Positions 19,433 to 29,332 of a DNA stretch of 64,000 bases are shown piece by piece. Each line of letters starts with the position of its first letter. Position 1 is the stretch's first letter. Where the stretch lies: assembly GCA_944389555.1 (NCBI GenBank), contig CALXMU010000003.1, positions 110,290 to 174,289 of the forward strand, in the 5' to 3' direction. The notes under the pieces were generated by a model that saw nothing but the letters and a program-made list of their open reading frames with translations, was not told the origin of the DNA and did no database searches. This DNA is from an uncultured Alphaproteobacteria bacterium. Its GTDB lineage: Bacteria; Pseudomonadota; Alphaproteobacteria; Rs-D84. Position numbers and translations under genes: made by a program.

Positions 19433-21335
19433 CTTTTTTTACCTTTTTCGCTGGTGCTTTTGCGGCAGATTTTTTAGCAGACTTTTTACCAAGCACAATT
19501 TCTTTAATTTCACTACCAGTCAGAGTTTCACGAGCCAACAGTTCTTCCGCCAACTTACGTACAGTTTCTTTGTTCTTTGACAACATTTTCGTAGCATCTT
19601 CATGTGCGGCGTCTAACCAAGCTCGAACTTCTTCGTCCACCATCTGCGCGGTTTTTTCAGAGGCGTTTTCCAGTGCACTACGCGTACCAAATGAATTTAC
19701 CTGATTTATGGCCGCCAAACCTATTTTCGGAGACAAACCAGCCGTAGTTATTGAATAACGAGCCAAACGAGTCGCCATCGCAATGTCGCTTTCTGCACCA
19801 GTTGTAATCTTATCAGAACCAAAGAAAACTTCCTCAGCACTTCGTCCTGCCAAAGCAATAGACAAATTAGCTCGAACTTCGGCAATAGTCATAGAAACCT
19901 TATCATCTATCGGTAAGTGTTGAACCATTCCTAATGCACGCCCACGAGGAATTATGGTCGCTTTATGAATTGGATCTGTTATATCTGCATACATTATACT
20001 AACAAACGCATGCCCCGCTTCATGATACGCCGTTAACTTTATATCTTCTGGGCGCATCTTACGTACTTTTCGCGGTCCCATTAAAATTTTATCGCGCGCT
20101 TCTTCTACATCAACTTGCGATATTTCTTTTCTGCCGTTTCTTACGGCGTGTAACGCAGCTTCATTTAACAAATTCTCTAAGTCCGCGCCAGAAAAACCAG
20201 TCGTGCCACGCGCCAAATCCTGTAAATTCACGTCGGATGAAACTTTTACTTTCTTTGCGTATAAATCAAGAATTTCGCGACGACCAGACAAATCAGGTAA
20301 CTCAATATATACCTGCCTGTCAAAGCGCCCAGGTCGTAATAATGCGGGATCTAACATATCTACCCGGTTGGTTGCACCAATCACGATTATACCCGTATCA
20401 TTCGCAAAACCGTCCATTTCTATCAATAACTGATTTAACGTCTGTTCACGATCCTGATCGTTATAAGAATGGGTACTACGGCGTTGCCCTATCGCATCAA
20501 TTTCATCAATAAACAAGATGCACGGCGCATTACGCTTTGCTAAATCAAAAATTTCTTTTATCTTTGCAACCCCCAAACCGACAATAATCCCAGAAAAATC
20601 ACTTCCAGACGCGGCAAAGAACGGTACATTTGCCTCACCCGCAATTGCACGCGCTAATAACGTCTTCCCTGTTCCAGGCTCTCCAGACAATAAAACCCCT
20701 CGCGGAACACGTGCACCAACATCTCGGAATTTCTTGCTGTCTTTTAAGAAATCAACAATTTCCATCAATTCTTGCTTTTCGGAATCAATACCTGCAACAT
20801 CTTTGAAAGTAGTCTTCGTTTTACCGGTCGTAATTTTTGTCGGATTCTGTTGCGTTAAACTACGACTTATACCACCGGCCCCCATTTTAAACCCACGGAA
20901 AATCCACCATATGAAAAACAAACCCATTAAAATCGGAACCCACGTACCAAGATAATCTACCCATGTCTTGGATGTATCTATAGAAATAACCGCACCGTTC
21001 TCTGCAATCTTACTTAATAATTCTGGGTCATACGTAATTGTTGCAGTATACGGCGTACCGTCGGTCAAGGTACCAGCAGCATCATTACCGCGAATTTCCA
21101 TCGTTTTGATATCGGGCGCACGACGCAAAACATCTGAAAAACTTAACTCTACTGGTTGCTGAGCATTTGTCCCCCCACCCAACATCTGGGGTACATTAGC
21201 CCCGCCCATAAAAGAACGACCTATCATAATCACAAATAACAACGCAAAAATAATTAGAAATATATTACCGCTATCACCACCACGGCGGAAAAAATTATTT
21301 TTCTTTGTTTGCTTTTTCAAATTTTGGTTTTCCAT
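19419..21335 (-). CDS. ftsH: ATP-dependent zinc metalloprotease FtsH
   Basis: Membrane AAA+ protease. Two N-terminal membrane segments (about residues 26-41 and 133-149) flank a periplasmic domain. The AAA module has GEPGTGKTLLARAIAGEA, Walker B ILFIDEID and the second region of homology ATNRVDMLDPALLRPGRFD. The zinc site is HEAGHAF. The C-terminus is Lys/Ala-rich. It overlaps tilS upstream by 41 bp, the classic tilS-ftsH arrangement, and overlaps the MBL gene downstream. Confidence 0.98.
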   Translation of the reverse strand: MENQNLKKQTKKNNFFRRGGDSGNIFLIIFALLFVIMIGRSFMGGANVPQMLGGGTNAQQPVELSFSDVLRRAPDIKTMEIRGNDAAGTLTDGTPYTATITYDPELLSKIAENGAVISIDTSKTWVDYLGTWVPILMGLFFIWWIFRGFKMGAGGISRSLTQQNPTKITTGKTKTTFKDVAGIDSEKQELMEIVDFLKDSKKFRDVGARVPRGVLLSGEPGTGKTLLARAIAGEANVPFFAASGSDFSGIIVGLGVAKIKEIFDLAKRNAPCILFIDEIDAIGQRRSTHSYNDQDREQTLNQLLIEMDGFANDTGIIVIGATNRVDMLDPALLRPGRFDRQVYIELPDLSGRREILDLYAKKVKVSSDVNLQDLARGTTGFSGADLENLLNEAALHAVRNGRKEISQVDVEEARDKILMGPRKVRKMRPEDIKLTAYHEAGHAFVSIMYADITDPIHKATIIPRGRALGMVQHLPIDDKVSMTIAEVRANLSIALAGRSAEEVFFGSDKITTGAESDIAMATRLARYSITTAGLSPKIGLAAINQVNSFGTRSALENASEKTAQMVDEEVRAWLDAAHEDATKMLSKNKETVRKLAEELLARETLTGSEIKEIVLGKKSAKKSAAKAPAKKVKKDAGK

Positions 21336-22287
21336 GTCTTATCCTAAAACTTGTTTTTGCCCCTTCTGGAACAATTAGAATTTTCTGCCCTAATCTACGC
21401 AAAGTACAATGCCCCAGCGTAATTTTACAATCGTGTTGCAATTTATCTAGTGCGTTTGACAACGAATTCAAGCGTGGTTGGTATTCATCCCCCCCAATTT
21501 TTTGAATCAACGTTCCCAGCAACTTTAACCTAATATCGGGGGCTTGGTCAAACAGAAAAGAATCAAGAAATATCGCACGACGATTATCCGTAACGTTCGA
21601 TACCATTTCAGCAATCTTTTCGTCCAATGCGTCTCTTACACGCCCTAAATTCTGAATTGCTAGCAGAATTCTATTGTCGCTAATACCAAGTTTTTCGGAT
21701 AAAAGTCTTCTATTCTGACGAATTCTGACACGCGTATAATGCGGATCTTCGTTCATTTCATCCATAAAATACTTTATACCATTATCATCACAATATTGCT
21801 TTAATTCTTCACGCGGAACATACAATAAAGGTCGAACAATCTTTACACCATCCCGATAAGTAACACTACGCATAGCGGCAAGTCCATACAAACCACTTCC
21901 CCGTCCAAGGTTCATTAAGAATGTTTCTATCTGGTCGTCCGCTTGATGCGCCGTTAATAAAACTTCTATTCCGTTTTCATGGCAAAAATCCGTCATAAAT
22001 TTATATCTTGCGTCACGTGCCGCGGCCTCCAACCCAGAAGACGGTTTCTCACCCTCCCAATAAAAAATTTTGCACTGTAATTTTAGTCTTTTACATAAAT
22101 CGCATACATATTTAGTTTCTATGGTGGCATTTGCCCGCAAACCGTGATTTACATGTAGACATACCACATCCGCTCCAATCTTTGCCAACCAACATAAAAG
22201 ACATACTGAATCCACCCCACCGCTAACAGCCACCGCTAAACGTTGCCCCTTATAGTTCTGCATAAAATCCAAAAAGTTTTGATTCAT
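21295..22287 (-). CDS. tilS: tRNA(Ile)-lysidine synthase
   Basis: Converts C34 to lysidine in tRNA-Ile(CAU). The PP-loop motif VAVSGGVDSVCLLCWLAK lies at the N-terminus, followed by CLHVNHGLRANA, AARDARY and LLTAHQADDQIETFLMNLGRG. The C-terminal domain is reduced compared with E. coli TilS (330 residues overall), as in many alphaproteobacteria. Its 3' end overlaps the start of ftsH. Confidence 0.95.
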   Translation of the reverse strand: MNQNFLDFMQNYKGQRLAVAVSGGVDSVCLLCWLAKIGADVVCLHVNHGLRANATIETKYVCDLCKRLKLQCKIFYWEGEKPSSGLEAAARDARYKFMTDFCHENGIEVLLTAHQADDQIETFLMNLGRGSGLYGLAAMRSVTYRDGVKIVRPLLYVPREELKQYCDDNGIKYFMDEMNEDPHYTRVRIRQNRRLLSEKLGISDNRILLAIQNLGRVRDALDEKIAEMVSNVTDNRRAIFLDSFLFDQAPDIRLKLLGTLIQKIGGDEYQPRLNSLSNALDKLQHDCKITLGHCTLRRLGQKILIVPEGAKTSFRIRHGKPKFEKANKEK

Positions 22288-22337
22288 AACAACGGTATTT
22301 TATGATATAATTCGCAAAAATAAAGGAAAAATAAGTT

Positions 22338-22889
22338 ATGTCAAAAAAGTTAAAATCTATTGCAGTATATTGCGGTCATCAATTTGGTACCAACCCCATA
22401 TTTGCACGTGACGCCGTAAGTGTCGGTGAATTTTTAGGGCAAAATAAGATACGAATGGTATTTGGCGGCGGGGACGTTGGACTAATGGGGACAGTTGCAA
22501 CTGCTGCACTTGACGCAGGCGGTCACGTTATAGGGGTGTCTACTCGTAACGTTATTGAAAAGCAAGAACCCGTTCACGACGGAGTAGAAGTTGAAATAGT
22601 TGACGGCGTAAACGAACGTAAGCAAAAAATGATTGAGCTGTCGGATGCTTTCATCATATTACCAGGCGGCATCGGAACATTAAATGAACTGACAGACATA
22701 ATGACCATGCAACAAATCGGCGAATCAAAAAAACCGCTATTTTTCTTAAATACTTCGGGGTTTTGGATTCCTTTCGTACGTTTGTTCATTCATATGCAAA
22801 AGAATGGGTTCATAGAAACAATTCATGACTACAATATTCACGGTGCAAATACACCAGAAGAATTGTTTAAGAAAATTTTAGAATACTAA
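22338..22889 (+). CDS. LOG family protein (cytokinin-riboside phosphoribohydrolase type)
   Basis: 183-residue Rossmann-fold protein. FGGGDVGLMGTVATAAL and the signature PGGIGTLNELTDIMTMQQIG (the PGGxGTxxE motif) identify the LOG/TIGR00730 family, which cleaves nucleoside 5'-monophosphates to free base and ribose phosphate. The cellular substrate in bacteria of this type is uncertain. Single gene, SD AAAGGAAAA, converging with DUF167. Confidence 0.9.
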   Translation: MSKKLKSIAVYCGHQFGTNPIFARDAVSVGEFLGQNKIRMVFGGGDVGLMGTVATAALDAGGHVIGVSTRNVIEKQEPVHDGVEVEIVDGVNERKQKMIELSDAFIILPGGIGTLNELTDIMTMQQIGESKKPLFFLNTSGFWIPFVRLFIHMQKNGFIETIHDYNIHGANTPEELFKKILEY

Positions 22890-23101
22890 AATTCTATAAC
22901 TTTATTACGTGTGCTTGCCCCACGAATAATTCTTATGCTGGTTTTAGGAACTTTGAAATGTTCTGCCAGCTTTTTTATTACCGCGTCATTTGCCGCCCCG
23001 TCTGCCGGAGCAGCACTTGTATGAACGCGTACGGTACCGTCTTCATCAACCGTTATTTGATTTTTACGAGCACGCGGTATGACACGAACATTTACAATCA
23101 T
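22886..23101 (-). CDS. DUF167/YggU family protein
   Basis: 71 residues with the whole short family fold: VNVRVIPRARKNQI, VRVHTSAAPADGAANDAVIK and VPKTSIRIIRGASTRNKVIEF. Its ATG overlaps the stop of the HIT gene, so the pair is coupled. Function is unknown in the family. Confidence 0.9.
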   Translation of the reverse strand: MIVNVRVIPRARKNQITVDEDGTVRVHTSAAPADGAANDAVIKKLAEHFKVPKTSIRIIRGASTRNKVIEF

Positions 23102-23472
23102 ATTTCTTCCAATACCTTTTTTAATTCCGTTTTTTTCGGTCCAGATACAAGATGCAAATGAAAATGAAAAACTGACTGCTTTATAAACGGCGCATCGGCA
23201 CCCGCATTTGCTAAAATGTTAAAGTTTTCACAAACCCCCAGCTTATCCGCAGTTTCCTGAAAGCACGCCCAAAAACCAGCCTGTTCTTCCGCAGAAGCAT
23301 TATTAACAAAATCTAATATGTTTTCATATTCACCCTTTGGAATAACCAGAACATGCTTTTCAAATAATGGATTTATATCATTAAAACTTAACGCGTATTC
23401 GTTTTCTACAATCGCATTTCTTGGTATTTCGTTTCTTATTATTTTTGCGAAAACATTATTTTTGTCGTACAT
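23098..23472 (-). CDS. HIT family hydrolase
   Basis: 124 residues. The histidine triad appears as SVFHFHLHLVSG near the C-terminus, and the N-terminal NVFAKIIRNEIP and ALSFNDINPLFEKHVLVIPK are typical of HinT-like purine-phosphoramidate hydrolases. The usual H-x-H-x-H-x-x order is kept, although the segment before it (FIKQSV) lacks the common GQ. Upstream partner of DUF167. Confidence 0.9.
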   Translation of the reverse strand: MYDKNNVFAKIIRNEIPRNAIVENEYALSFNDINPLFEKHVLVIPKGEYENILDFVNNASAEEQAGFWACFQETADKLGVCENFNILANAGADAPFIKQSVFHFHLHLVSGPKKTELKKVLEEI

Positions 23473-23526
23473 GAATCCCCCTTTTTATTAAAAGGCAGAA
23501 TAACACCTAAAAGGTATAAAATCAAG

Positions 23527-23557
23527 CCCTTGAAATCGGTTTTTATCGCACTATATC
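23527..23557 (+). promoter_or_regulatory. Sigma32-type heat-shock promoter of groESL
   Basis: CCCTTGAAA at 23527-23535 and CACTATAT at about 23549-23556, 13 bp apart, close to the sigma32 consensus CTTGAAA / CCCCATNT. About 40 bp separate it from the groES ATG. No CIRCE inverted repeat is seen. Confidence 0.65.
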
Positions 23558-23595
23558 TATGCCCAGAAACAGACATATAACAAGGAGAATTAAAT

Positions 23596-23883
23596 ATGTT
23601 TAAGCCATTACATAACTATGTTCTGTTGGAACGTATTGAAGAAGAAAACAAGACTGCCGGTGGCATAATAATTCCAGATAACGCGAAAGAAAAACCTTCT
23701 CGCGGACGCGTAATTGCGGTTGGCGACGGTGCGTTTGACGGCGACGATAGAATACCTATGTCAGTAAAGGTCGGTGATACAGTATTGTTTGCGAAATGGT
23801 CTGCCTCAGCAAACGAAGTAAAGATTGACGGTAAAGACTATGTACTGATAAAAGAAACGGATATATTGGGGATTTTAGAATAA
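23596..23883 (+). CDS. groES: Co-chaperonin GroES
   Basis: 95-residue lid of the GroEL chamber. It contains the opening [21 protein letters not shown] with the mobile loop [16 protein letters not shown], and closes with the [20 protein letters not shown] pattern. It is preceded by a sigma32-like promoter and AAGGAG, and followed 14 bp later by groEL. Confidence 0.98.
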   Translation: MFKPLHNYVLLERIEEENKTAGGIIIPDNAKEKPSRGRVIAVGDGAFDGDDRIPMSVKVGDTVLFAKWSASANEVKIDGKDYVLIKETDILGILE

Positions 23884-23897
23884 AGAAAGGATAAACA

Positions 23898-25514
23898 ATG
23901 GCAAAAGATATTGTTTTTGATACAGATAAGTTAGCGGCTGGCGTAGATAAATTGGCCAACGCAGTTAAAATTACAATGGGGCCTAAGGGACGTACAGTTG
24001 TTATTGAAAAATCTTATGGTGCTCCGGTTGCAACGAAAGACGGTGTAACAGTTGCGAAAGCGGTATCATTAAAAGACCCGCAAGAAAATATTGGCGCCCG
24101 TATGGTTCAAGAAGTTGCAAAAAAAGCCGGTGATGATGCTGGCGACGGTACGACAACAGCAACTGTATTAGCACAAAAAATTATTCGTGAAGGTCGTCGT
24201 GTAATTGCGGCTGGTATGAATCCTATGGACGTAAAGCGCGGTATAGATATGGCAACAGCCGCCGTTGTTGCAGACATTGAAAAACACGCTCGCCCAGTAA
24301 AAGACAGTTCTGAAATTGCACAGGTTGCAACAATCTCTGCGAACTCAGATTCAGAAATCGGCGAAAAAATTGCAGGTGCAATGGAAAAAGTTGGCAAAGA
24401 AGGCGTTATTACCGTTGAAGAGGCCAAGGGATTAGAAACAGAAATAGACGTTGTTGAAGGTATGCAATTTGACCAAGGATTTATGTCTCCTTATTTCGTG
24501 ACAAATAGTGAAAAAATGTTGGCGGAATTAGACGGTGCACAAATATTAGTTTCTGAAAAGAAAATTACCGGTTTGCAAGCATTGCTACCAATTTTGGAAC
24601 CTGTTGCACAATCAGGTCGCCCACTATTGATTATCGCCGAAGACGTTGAATCAGAAGCATTGGCAACTTTGGTATTAAATAAACTGCGCGGTGGTCTGAA
24701 AGTTTGTGCTGTAAAAGCTCCTGGCTTTGGTGACAGACGTAAAGAAATGTTGAAAGACATAGCCGCTGTAACCGGTGCAACAGTTGTTTCTGACGATATG
24801 GGAATGACATTTGAAAACATTACAACTGATGTGCTTGGAACCGCAAAGAAAATTGTTGTAACAAAAGATACTACTTTATTGGCACAAGGTGGCGGCGATA
24901 AAAAAGCAATTGCTGCACGTGCAGACGAAATCCGTAAATTGATGTCAACCAGCACAAGTGATTATGACAAAGAAAAACTGGCAGAACGCTTAGCAAAATT
25001 AGTTGGCGGCGTTGCTGTCATCAAAGTTGGCGGTATGACAGAAGTTGAAGTAAAAGAAAAGAAAGACCGCGTTGATGACGCATTAGCGGCTACTCGTGCA
25101 GCTGTAGCAGAAGGTATAGTTGCAGGTGGCGGAATTGCATTAGTTCGCGCGACTACGGCACTAGATAAATTGACTGGTGCGAACCAAGACCAAAACGTGG
25201 GTATAGACATTGTACGTCGCGCATTGGTCGCGCCATGTGCCCAAATTGCTGAAAACGCTGGTGTATCTGGTGAAATTGTGGTTGGTAAAGTCATGGAAGC
25301 CAAAGACTATAATTTTGGTTATAACGCTCAGACAGGCGAATACGTCGATATGATGAAAGCCGGAATTATAGACCCAGCAAAAGTTGTAAAGACCGCCATT
25401 CAGGCAGCCGCAAGTACTGCTGGCGTATTATTGACAACAGGTGCTGTTATGTCAGAAATACCGGAAGAAAAACCCGCTTCACAAATGGGTGGCGGTATGC
25501 CAGGAATGATGTAA
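23898..25514 (+). CDS. groEL: Chaperonin GroEL
   Basis: 538 residues. The N-terminal [19 protein letters not shown], the ATPase segment [16 protein letters not shown], and the late apical/equatorial landmarks are all canonical. It ends in the GGM-type tail (MGGGMPGMM). SD AAAGGA; a strong terminator follows at 25533. Confidence 0.99.
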   Translation: MAKDIVFDTDKLAAGVDKLANAVKITMGPKGRTVVIEKSYGAPVATKDGVTVAKAVSLKDPQENIGARMVQEVAKKAGDDAGDGTTTATVLAQKIIREGRRVIAAGMNPMDVKRGIDMATAAVVADIEKHARPVKDSSEIAQVATISANSDSEIGEKIAGAMEKVGKEGVITVEEAKGLETEIDVVEGMQFDQGFMSPYFVTNSEKMLAELDGAQILVSEKKITGLQALLPILEPVAQSGRPLLIIAEDVESEALATLVLNKLRGGLKVCAVKAPGFGDRRKEMLKDIAAVTGATVVSDDMGMTFENITTDVLGTAKKIVVTKDTTLLAQGGGDKKAIAARADEIRKLMSTSTSDYDKEKLAERLAKLVGGVAVIKVGGMTEVEVKEKKDRVDDALAATRAAVAEGIVAGGGIALVRATTALDKLTGANQDQNVGIDIVRRALVAPCAQIAENAGVSGEIVVGKVMEAKDYNFGYNAQTGEYVDMMKAGIIDPAKVVKTAIQAAASTAGVLLTTGAVMSEIPEEKPASQMGGGMPGMM

Positions 25515-25530
25515 AAAATATGGCAACAAA

Positions 25531-25557
25531 AAACGCCACCAAATTGGTGGCGTTTTT
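25531..25557. terminator. Terminator of groESL, bidirectional
   Basis: ACGCCACC-AAATT-GGTGGCGT hairpin followed by T5. The A-rich left flank also suits the converging gene at 25556. Confidence 0.9.
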
Positions 25558-26428
25558 ATCTACTCAAAAACAAACTTCGATCGTTTGCAAGAAAGTATCG
25601 CTTATCTGGCATAGCACACATAAAACGATGTAAATACCTTAATGAATTCTGTATCATGGTCGTTTCAAGCGTCTTTGTGTTTTCTACATCCAAACGTAAA
25701 CGTTGTAAACGCTTTAAATCAAACACATTTTCGCCCGCAGTTTCTGAATTGTTATTATATTTAATTTCCACCATAAAATTAGGAAAGTTATTGTTAATAA
25801 ATTTTAAGCATGCGACCTGCTCTTCCAGCTTTATATAAGGTAATACCCCCATCGCAACTATCGTATTTAATTGCCCAGATAAAGCCATCTCTTTCGCCTG
25901 TTCCCACGAAATACTTTTTGGGGCTTTCCCTGAAACTTTTTCCGATACCGCGCAATAAACATCTAAAATTTCTGGTTTGTCATCAATACAATAAGTATCT
26001 GAAATTCTATATTCCGATTGAATTATCGGAGCCAACGGTGAAAAACCACAACCAAAGTCAACAAACTTTATATTTGGCTTGCTTTCTATTTTTCTTGCTA
26101 AGAAATCTACGCTTTCGGAAAAACGTATCGCATAATGCAAAGAATGTAAGGGGACACTTTTTGCCGTTTCAACGCACTTGGTCGGGAAAGACTCTGACTT
26201 TAACGTACGAGATAAAATTTTCCGACCTAAATCCCCTAAGTACACACTATACTTTGACTGTTTTAATATTTCTACCAACGCCTTATTCCATTCATGTACA
26301 AATTTCTTCGTCCCTCGAGATAAAGGTGAAATATTATTTACATACCTTTTTAATGCAGGCTCCAAAAACATACTGCATGATAACGGTATGTCCATAACGC
26401 CATAATTTGTTTCTTTGTTTTTTACCAT
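25556..26428 (-). CDS. SAM-dependent methyltransferase-like protein
   Basis: 290 residues. VDFGCGFSPLAPI (about 136-148) is a SAM-binding motif I. The following CIDDKPEILDVYC puts an Asp near motif II, and NTIVAMGVLPYIKLEEQV looks like motif IV/V of a Rossmann methyltransferase. The N-terminal half is helical. The substrate is unknown; the FGCG motif is shared with rRNA methyltransferases of the RmtB/ArmA type (a resemblance only). It is followed on the same strand by nothing, and preceded 14 bp away by the GNAT gene. Confidence 0.7.
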   Translation of the reverse strand: MVKNKETNYGVMDIPLSCSMFLEPALKRYVNNISPLSRGTKKFVHEWNKALVEILKQSKYSVYLGDLGRKILSRTLKSESFPTKCVETAKSVPLHSLHYAIRFSESVDFLARKIESKPNIKFVDFGCGFSPLAPIIQSEYRISDTYCIDDKPEILDVYCAVSEKVSGKAPKSISWEQAKEMALSGQLNTIVAMGVLPYIKLEEQVACLKFINNNFPNFMVEIKYNNNSETAGENVFDLKRLQRLRLDVENTKTLETTMIQNSLRYLHRFMCAMPDKRYFLANDRSLFLSR

Positions 26429-26442
26429 AAAGCGTCCTTATA

Positions 26443-27225
26443 TTATCTTACTTTCTCATGAAGTTTCATAACATCTACAATACTTTTTAGTTTTTCATAT
26501 TCCTTATCAAATCTTGACGTTATGTATTTTTCTGGTTGATGTATGTTTACATATTTTTGCAGATTGTTCTCTCCATCTATATTGCTAAACGCCACCCCCT
26601 GAATGTCAGAAAATGCATCAACATATACAAACATCGGTAAATGTTTTACATTTACAATAGATGAATCAAAATTTTGACCGCGCAAACCTAAAATATCTTT
26701 ACTTATTTTATTTATATCTTTAGTAACCTTAAATACCGGCAAAACAGTACTTGTTGCACGAGCACTTTTGGTTATCGACTTCCTATAATGATTACTGGTA
26801 CGCATTATCGGTAATGATACATAATCGTATCTTTCATAGAATTTTTGTGCGCTTGGTAAAGAAATCAAATCTAACGTTTTCGCACCAAAAGTACTTACCC
26901 TTTCAGCCATTCGTAATAATTTACTACCAATTTTTCTATTCATATAATCTGGCAAAACATATAAACAACGAATACTTGCCATATTATTTACACAATCGCC
27001 TTGAATGAAACCAACCATTTTACAGTCATCATAGGCTCCAAAGGCAAAATTAAAACTACGCGATTTCCACATATATGTATATTCTTTCATACCATTATCA
27101 TAATCATCTGATGACATAGAATAACCACATACAGAATATGTCGCCTCATCACGGATACGTAAAAAACTTTCCCATATTCCGCGTTTAGATTGATCAAAAA
27201 TCGGCAATAAACTTATCTCATCCAT
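26443..27225 (-). CDS. GNAT family acetyltransferase-like protein
   Basis: The N-terminal part (about residues 1-145) has a GNAT core: MVGFIQGDC, the acetyl-CoA-binding segment YVLPDYMNRKIGSKLLRMAER, and YERYDYVSLPIM. The C-terminal extension (about 150-260) is unrecognised and lacks obvious motifs. The gene lies 14 bp upstream of the methyltransferase-like gene, which suggests one transcript and perhaps one modification pathway. The substrate is unknown. Confidence 0.75.
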   Translation of the reverse strand: MDEISLLPIFDQSKRGIWESFLRIRDEATYSVCGYSMSSDDYDNGMKEYTYMWKSRSFNFAFGAYDDCKMVGFIQGDCVNNMASIRCLYVLPDYMNRKIGSKLLRMAERVSTFGAKTLDLISLPSAQKFYERYDYVSLPIMRTSNHYRKSITKSARATSTVLPVFKVTKDINKISKDILGLRGQNFDSSIVNVKHLPMFVYVDAFSDIQGVAFSNIDGENNLQKYVNIHQPEKYITSRFDKEYEKLKSIVDVMKLHEKVR

Positions 27226-27276
27226 AATATATTATTATAGTACAAATATTTTGTTCGTCAATATATATTTTGTTTT

Positions 27277-28005
27277 TTACTTAAAATCTATCTGTAAATT
27301 CTCGAAATTGCTATGTGTGGCGCCTGGTACGATTATTATATCTTCTTCATCTGCCATAAATTGCGTCATCCACAACGGTACTATTTCATCATTTTCTGCC
27401 ACATAATGCAACTGATGCACGTTCGGCAATTTGTCAAGGGTCATTGAAGCGGACAAAGGGTTATCGCCAAAATAATTCGTCCAGATATTATGATTTAGCA
27501 CCCCCGCAATAGTAATCCACTTTCTTACCTTTAATTCTGGTTCTTCGGCGATTATCAAACCGGACACCATCGCACCGCCAGAATATCCTATCAATATTAT
27601 TTCTCTGCCCTTTGATACGGTTTTAATAACCGCAGCCATAGAGTCTATTATCCGTTCAGAAAACCTGCCGTCTGTCCAATCTGATTGTGTACATTTATCT
27701 GAAATTATAAATTGACAAGGCCGCGCCACATAAACCACATTTTCCGCGGCATCCGACATTGCTAAATCACGCACCAAGGTTCCGACAGGCGTCGGATCAT
27801 TCGTCGGCATTCCGTACCCATCAAACGCGCGCCCGTCACCTTCTATATAAATATGCACTGCAGAATCAGAATTCGTAATTTTCTGCCAAGTTACAATTTC
27901 AAAATCACCGGCTTTAATAGGAATATATAAAAAATCATCTGAAGCGCGCCACCTCGACACACAACCGAGCAAAAGCAACAACAATATAAACCGATATATT
28001 TGCAT
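27277..28005 (-). CDS. Lipoprotein alpha/beta hydrolase
   Basis: The start at MQIYRFILLLLLLGC gives a lipobox (LLGC, Cys15), so the protein is probably lipid-anchored. The nucleophile elbow is LIGYSGGAMVSG (G-x-S-x-G), an oxyanion/glycan-like region is IYIEGDGRAFDGYG, and a late His in PGATHSNFENL fits the catalytic triad. An esterase or deacylase acting in the periplasm is plausible; the substrate is unknown. The longer frame to 28068 would hide the signal peptide. Confidence 0.75.
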   Translation of the reverse strand: MQIYRFILLLLLLGCVSRWRASDDFLYIPIKAGDFEIVTWQKITNSDSAVHIYIEGDGRAFDGYGMPTNDPTPVGTLVRDLAMSDAAENVVYVARPCQFIISDKCTQSDWTDGRFSERIIDSMAAVIKTVSKGREIILIGYSGGAMVSGLIIAEEPELKVRKWITIAGVLNHNIWTNYFGDNPLSASMTLDKLPNVHQLHYVAENDEIVPLWMTQFMADEEDIIIVPGATHSNFENLQIDFK

Positions 28006-28148
28006 TATAGCATATATGATATACCAGAAACTCAATCTGGTCAAACAATCGTCAGCTTCAAATAACAATTGACAAAAAATTTGACAAAATACTTGACAAA
28101 TATATTTTTGGGGTTAAAATATCTATAAACATAACAAAAGGTGAGTAC

Positions 28149-28919
28149 ATGTTTAAAGCATTGAAAATGAAAATTGCGGCCCGTCGCATGGAACGAAAAA
28201 AAGCCGCACGTAAATCCGTGAAAAAGAACGTTCGTAAAACGTCTTTTTGGTCAAAGGCTTGGGAAATCATTAAAAAACCTTTTCGTGCAATTGCGCGTTG
28301 GTTAACTGCTTTCTGGGCTTGGGTTCGTAGCATTGACTTAATCGGCTTAGTAAACGTTACCCTGCTATCTGCAATAATCGTTTTATTTTCTATGTTGATT
28401 ATAGACATCGTTGGCTGTAATAAAAAAACAGTAGTTATAATTGCAAAAAACGATACCGCCGAAACAGAGCAAGTCGCGATATCAGACAAATCCGCACCAC
28501 GTATCATACGTGAACGCGAAATACAAAAAGTCGCTTCTCTTCCTATTCATCGTGATGCTAATCGTCAATATACCAAGGAACCAATCAATGTAGTAAAAGT
28601 ACAACCTGATGAGGTTGCCATAAAACAAACCGCTCGTGTCCGCAACGTCATGTACGGCGATGTAATAATAGATAGTCGCGGTGCTGCAACTATGCTAAAA
28701 ACAGGCGACATTATTAAAGGTAATTTATTCTTGCAAAACATGCGCAAATATACATTACCCAAAGGCGTTCGCATTGAAGGAAACTTATTCCTGCGTGACA
28801 TGGGGATGTTACAATTTGCCGGAGAATTTACAGTTACTGGTAATATTTATGTAACTCCTACTTCATCATTTGGTCCGTTACCTGGTACGGCTCGTATTGG
28901 CGGTCAGGTGATATTATAA
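28149..28919 (+). CDS. Membrane-anchored polymer-forming/bactofilin-like protein
   Basis: A highly basic N-terminus (KKAARKSVKKNVRK) and an amphipathic/aromatic segment (WLTAFWAWVRSI) precede one membrane helix (VTLLSAIIVLFSMLIIDIVG, about 74-94). The C-terminal ~100 residues repeat short beta turns (MYGDVIIDSRGAATML, IIKGNLFLQNM, IEGNLFLRDMG, VTGNIYVTP) like a right-handed beta-helix of the bactofilin type, here with a periplasmic location. It has its own promoter region and terminator. Role uncertain. Confidence 0.65.
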   Translation: MFKALKMKIAARRMERKKAARKSVKKNVRKTSFWSKAWEIIKKPFRAIARWLTAFWAWVRSIDLIGLVNVTLLSAIIVLFSMLIIDIVGCNKKTVVIIAKNDTAETEQVAISDKSAPRIIREREIQKVASLPIHRDANRQYTKEPINVVKVQPDEVAIKQTARVRNVMYGDVIIDSRGAATMLKTGDIIKGNLFLQNMRKYTLPKGVRIEGNLFLRDMGMLQFAGEFTVTGNIYVTPTSSFGPLPGTARIGGQVIL

Positions 28920-28940
28920 AAAGAACTTTATACTCCCTTT

Positions 28941-28969
28941 AACGGTCGCCTTGGTTGCGACCGTTTTTT
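28941..28969 (+). terminator. Rho-independent terminator
   Basis: AACGGTCGC/GCGACCGTT 9-bp stem with a T6 tail. Confidence 0.9.
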
Positions 28970-29027
28970 ATAGATTTTTTTATAAAAATATGATATAATT
29001 CATCCCGTCCAAATGAAAGGAAAACAT

Positions 29028-29300
29028 ATGAACACTTTTGAAAGAATTTTAGGCGTTTTCGGTAAAAACGTCGGTTACACAGTCGTTATGATACTTGCGA
29101 TTATACTATTCGCGTTTTTCTCTGACGGCTTAATTCCTGGTTTAATAACGGCATTTAGCGCGGTAATTGCATATGCGTGCATTGTCATGCTTTATAAAGA
29201 ATTTAAGAAAGAATTCTCAACTAAAAAACCTGTTTCTGCGCCCGTTAAGAAAGCACCAGCAAAGAAAAAAACAGTATCAAAGAAAAGTTCGAAAAAATAA
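29028..29300 (+). CDS. Small membrane protein with basic Lys/Ala tail
   Basis: 90 residues from MNTFERIL. Two hydrophobic segments (VGYTVVMILAIILFAFF and ITAFSAVIAYACIVML) form a probable hairpin, followed by a cytoplasmic tail rich in Lys, Ala and Pro (PVKKAPAKKKTVSKKSSKK). The start at 29028 follows AAAGGA. No known family; the tail resembles those of nucleic-acid or ribosome-associated membrane proteins. Confidence 0.65.
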   Translation: MNTFERILGVFGKNVGYTVVMILAIILFAFFSDGLIPGLITAFSAVIAYACIVMLYKEFKKEFSTKKPVSAPVKKAPAKKKTVSKKSSKK

Positions 29301-29331
29301 AAAACCGCCATCTCGGCGGTTTTTTTTATAT
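29301..29331 (+). terminator. Terminator between converging genes
   Basis: AAACCGCC-ATCTC-GGCGGTTT hairpin followed by T8. Confidence 0.9.
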
Positions 29332-29332
29332 T

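Noticed and set aside
23473..23595. CIRCE element upstream of groES.
   Set aside because: No TTAGCACTC/GAGTGCTAA inverted repeat; the sigma32-like boxes explain the promoter.
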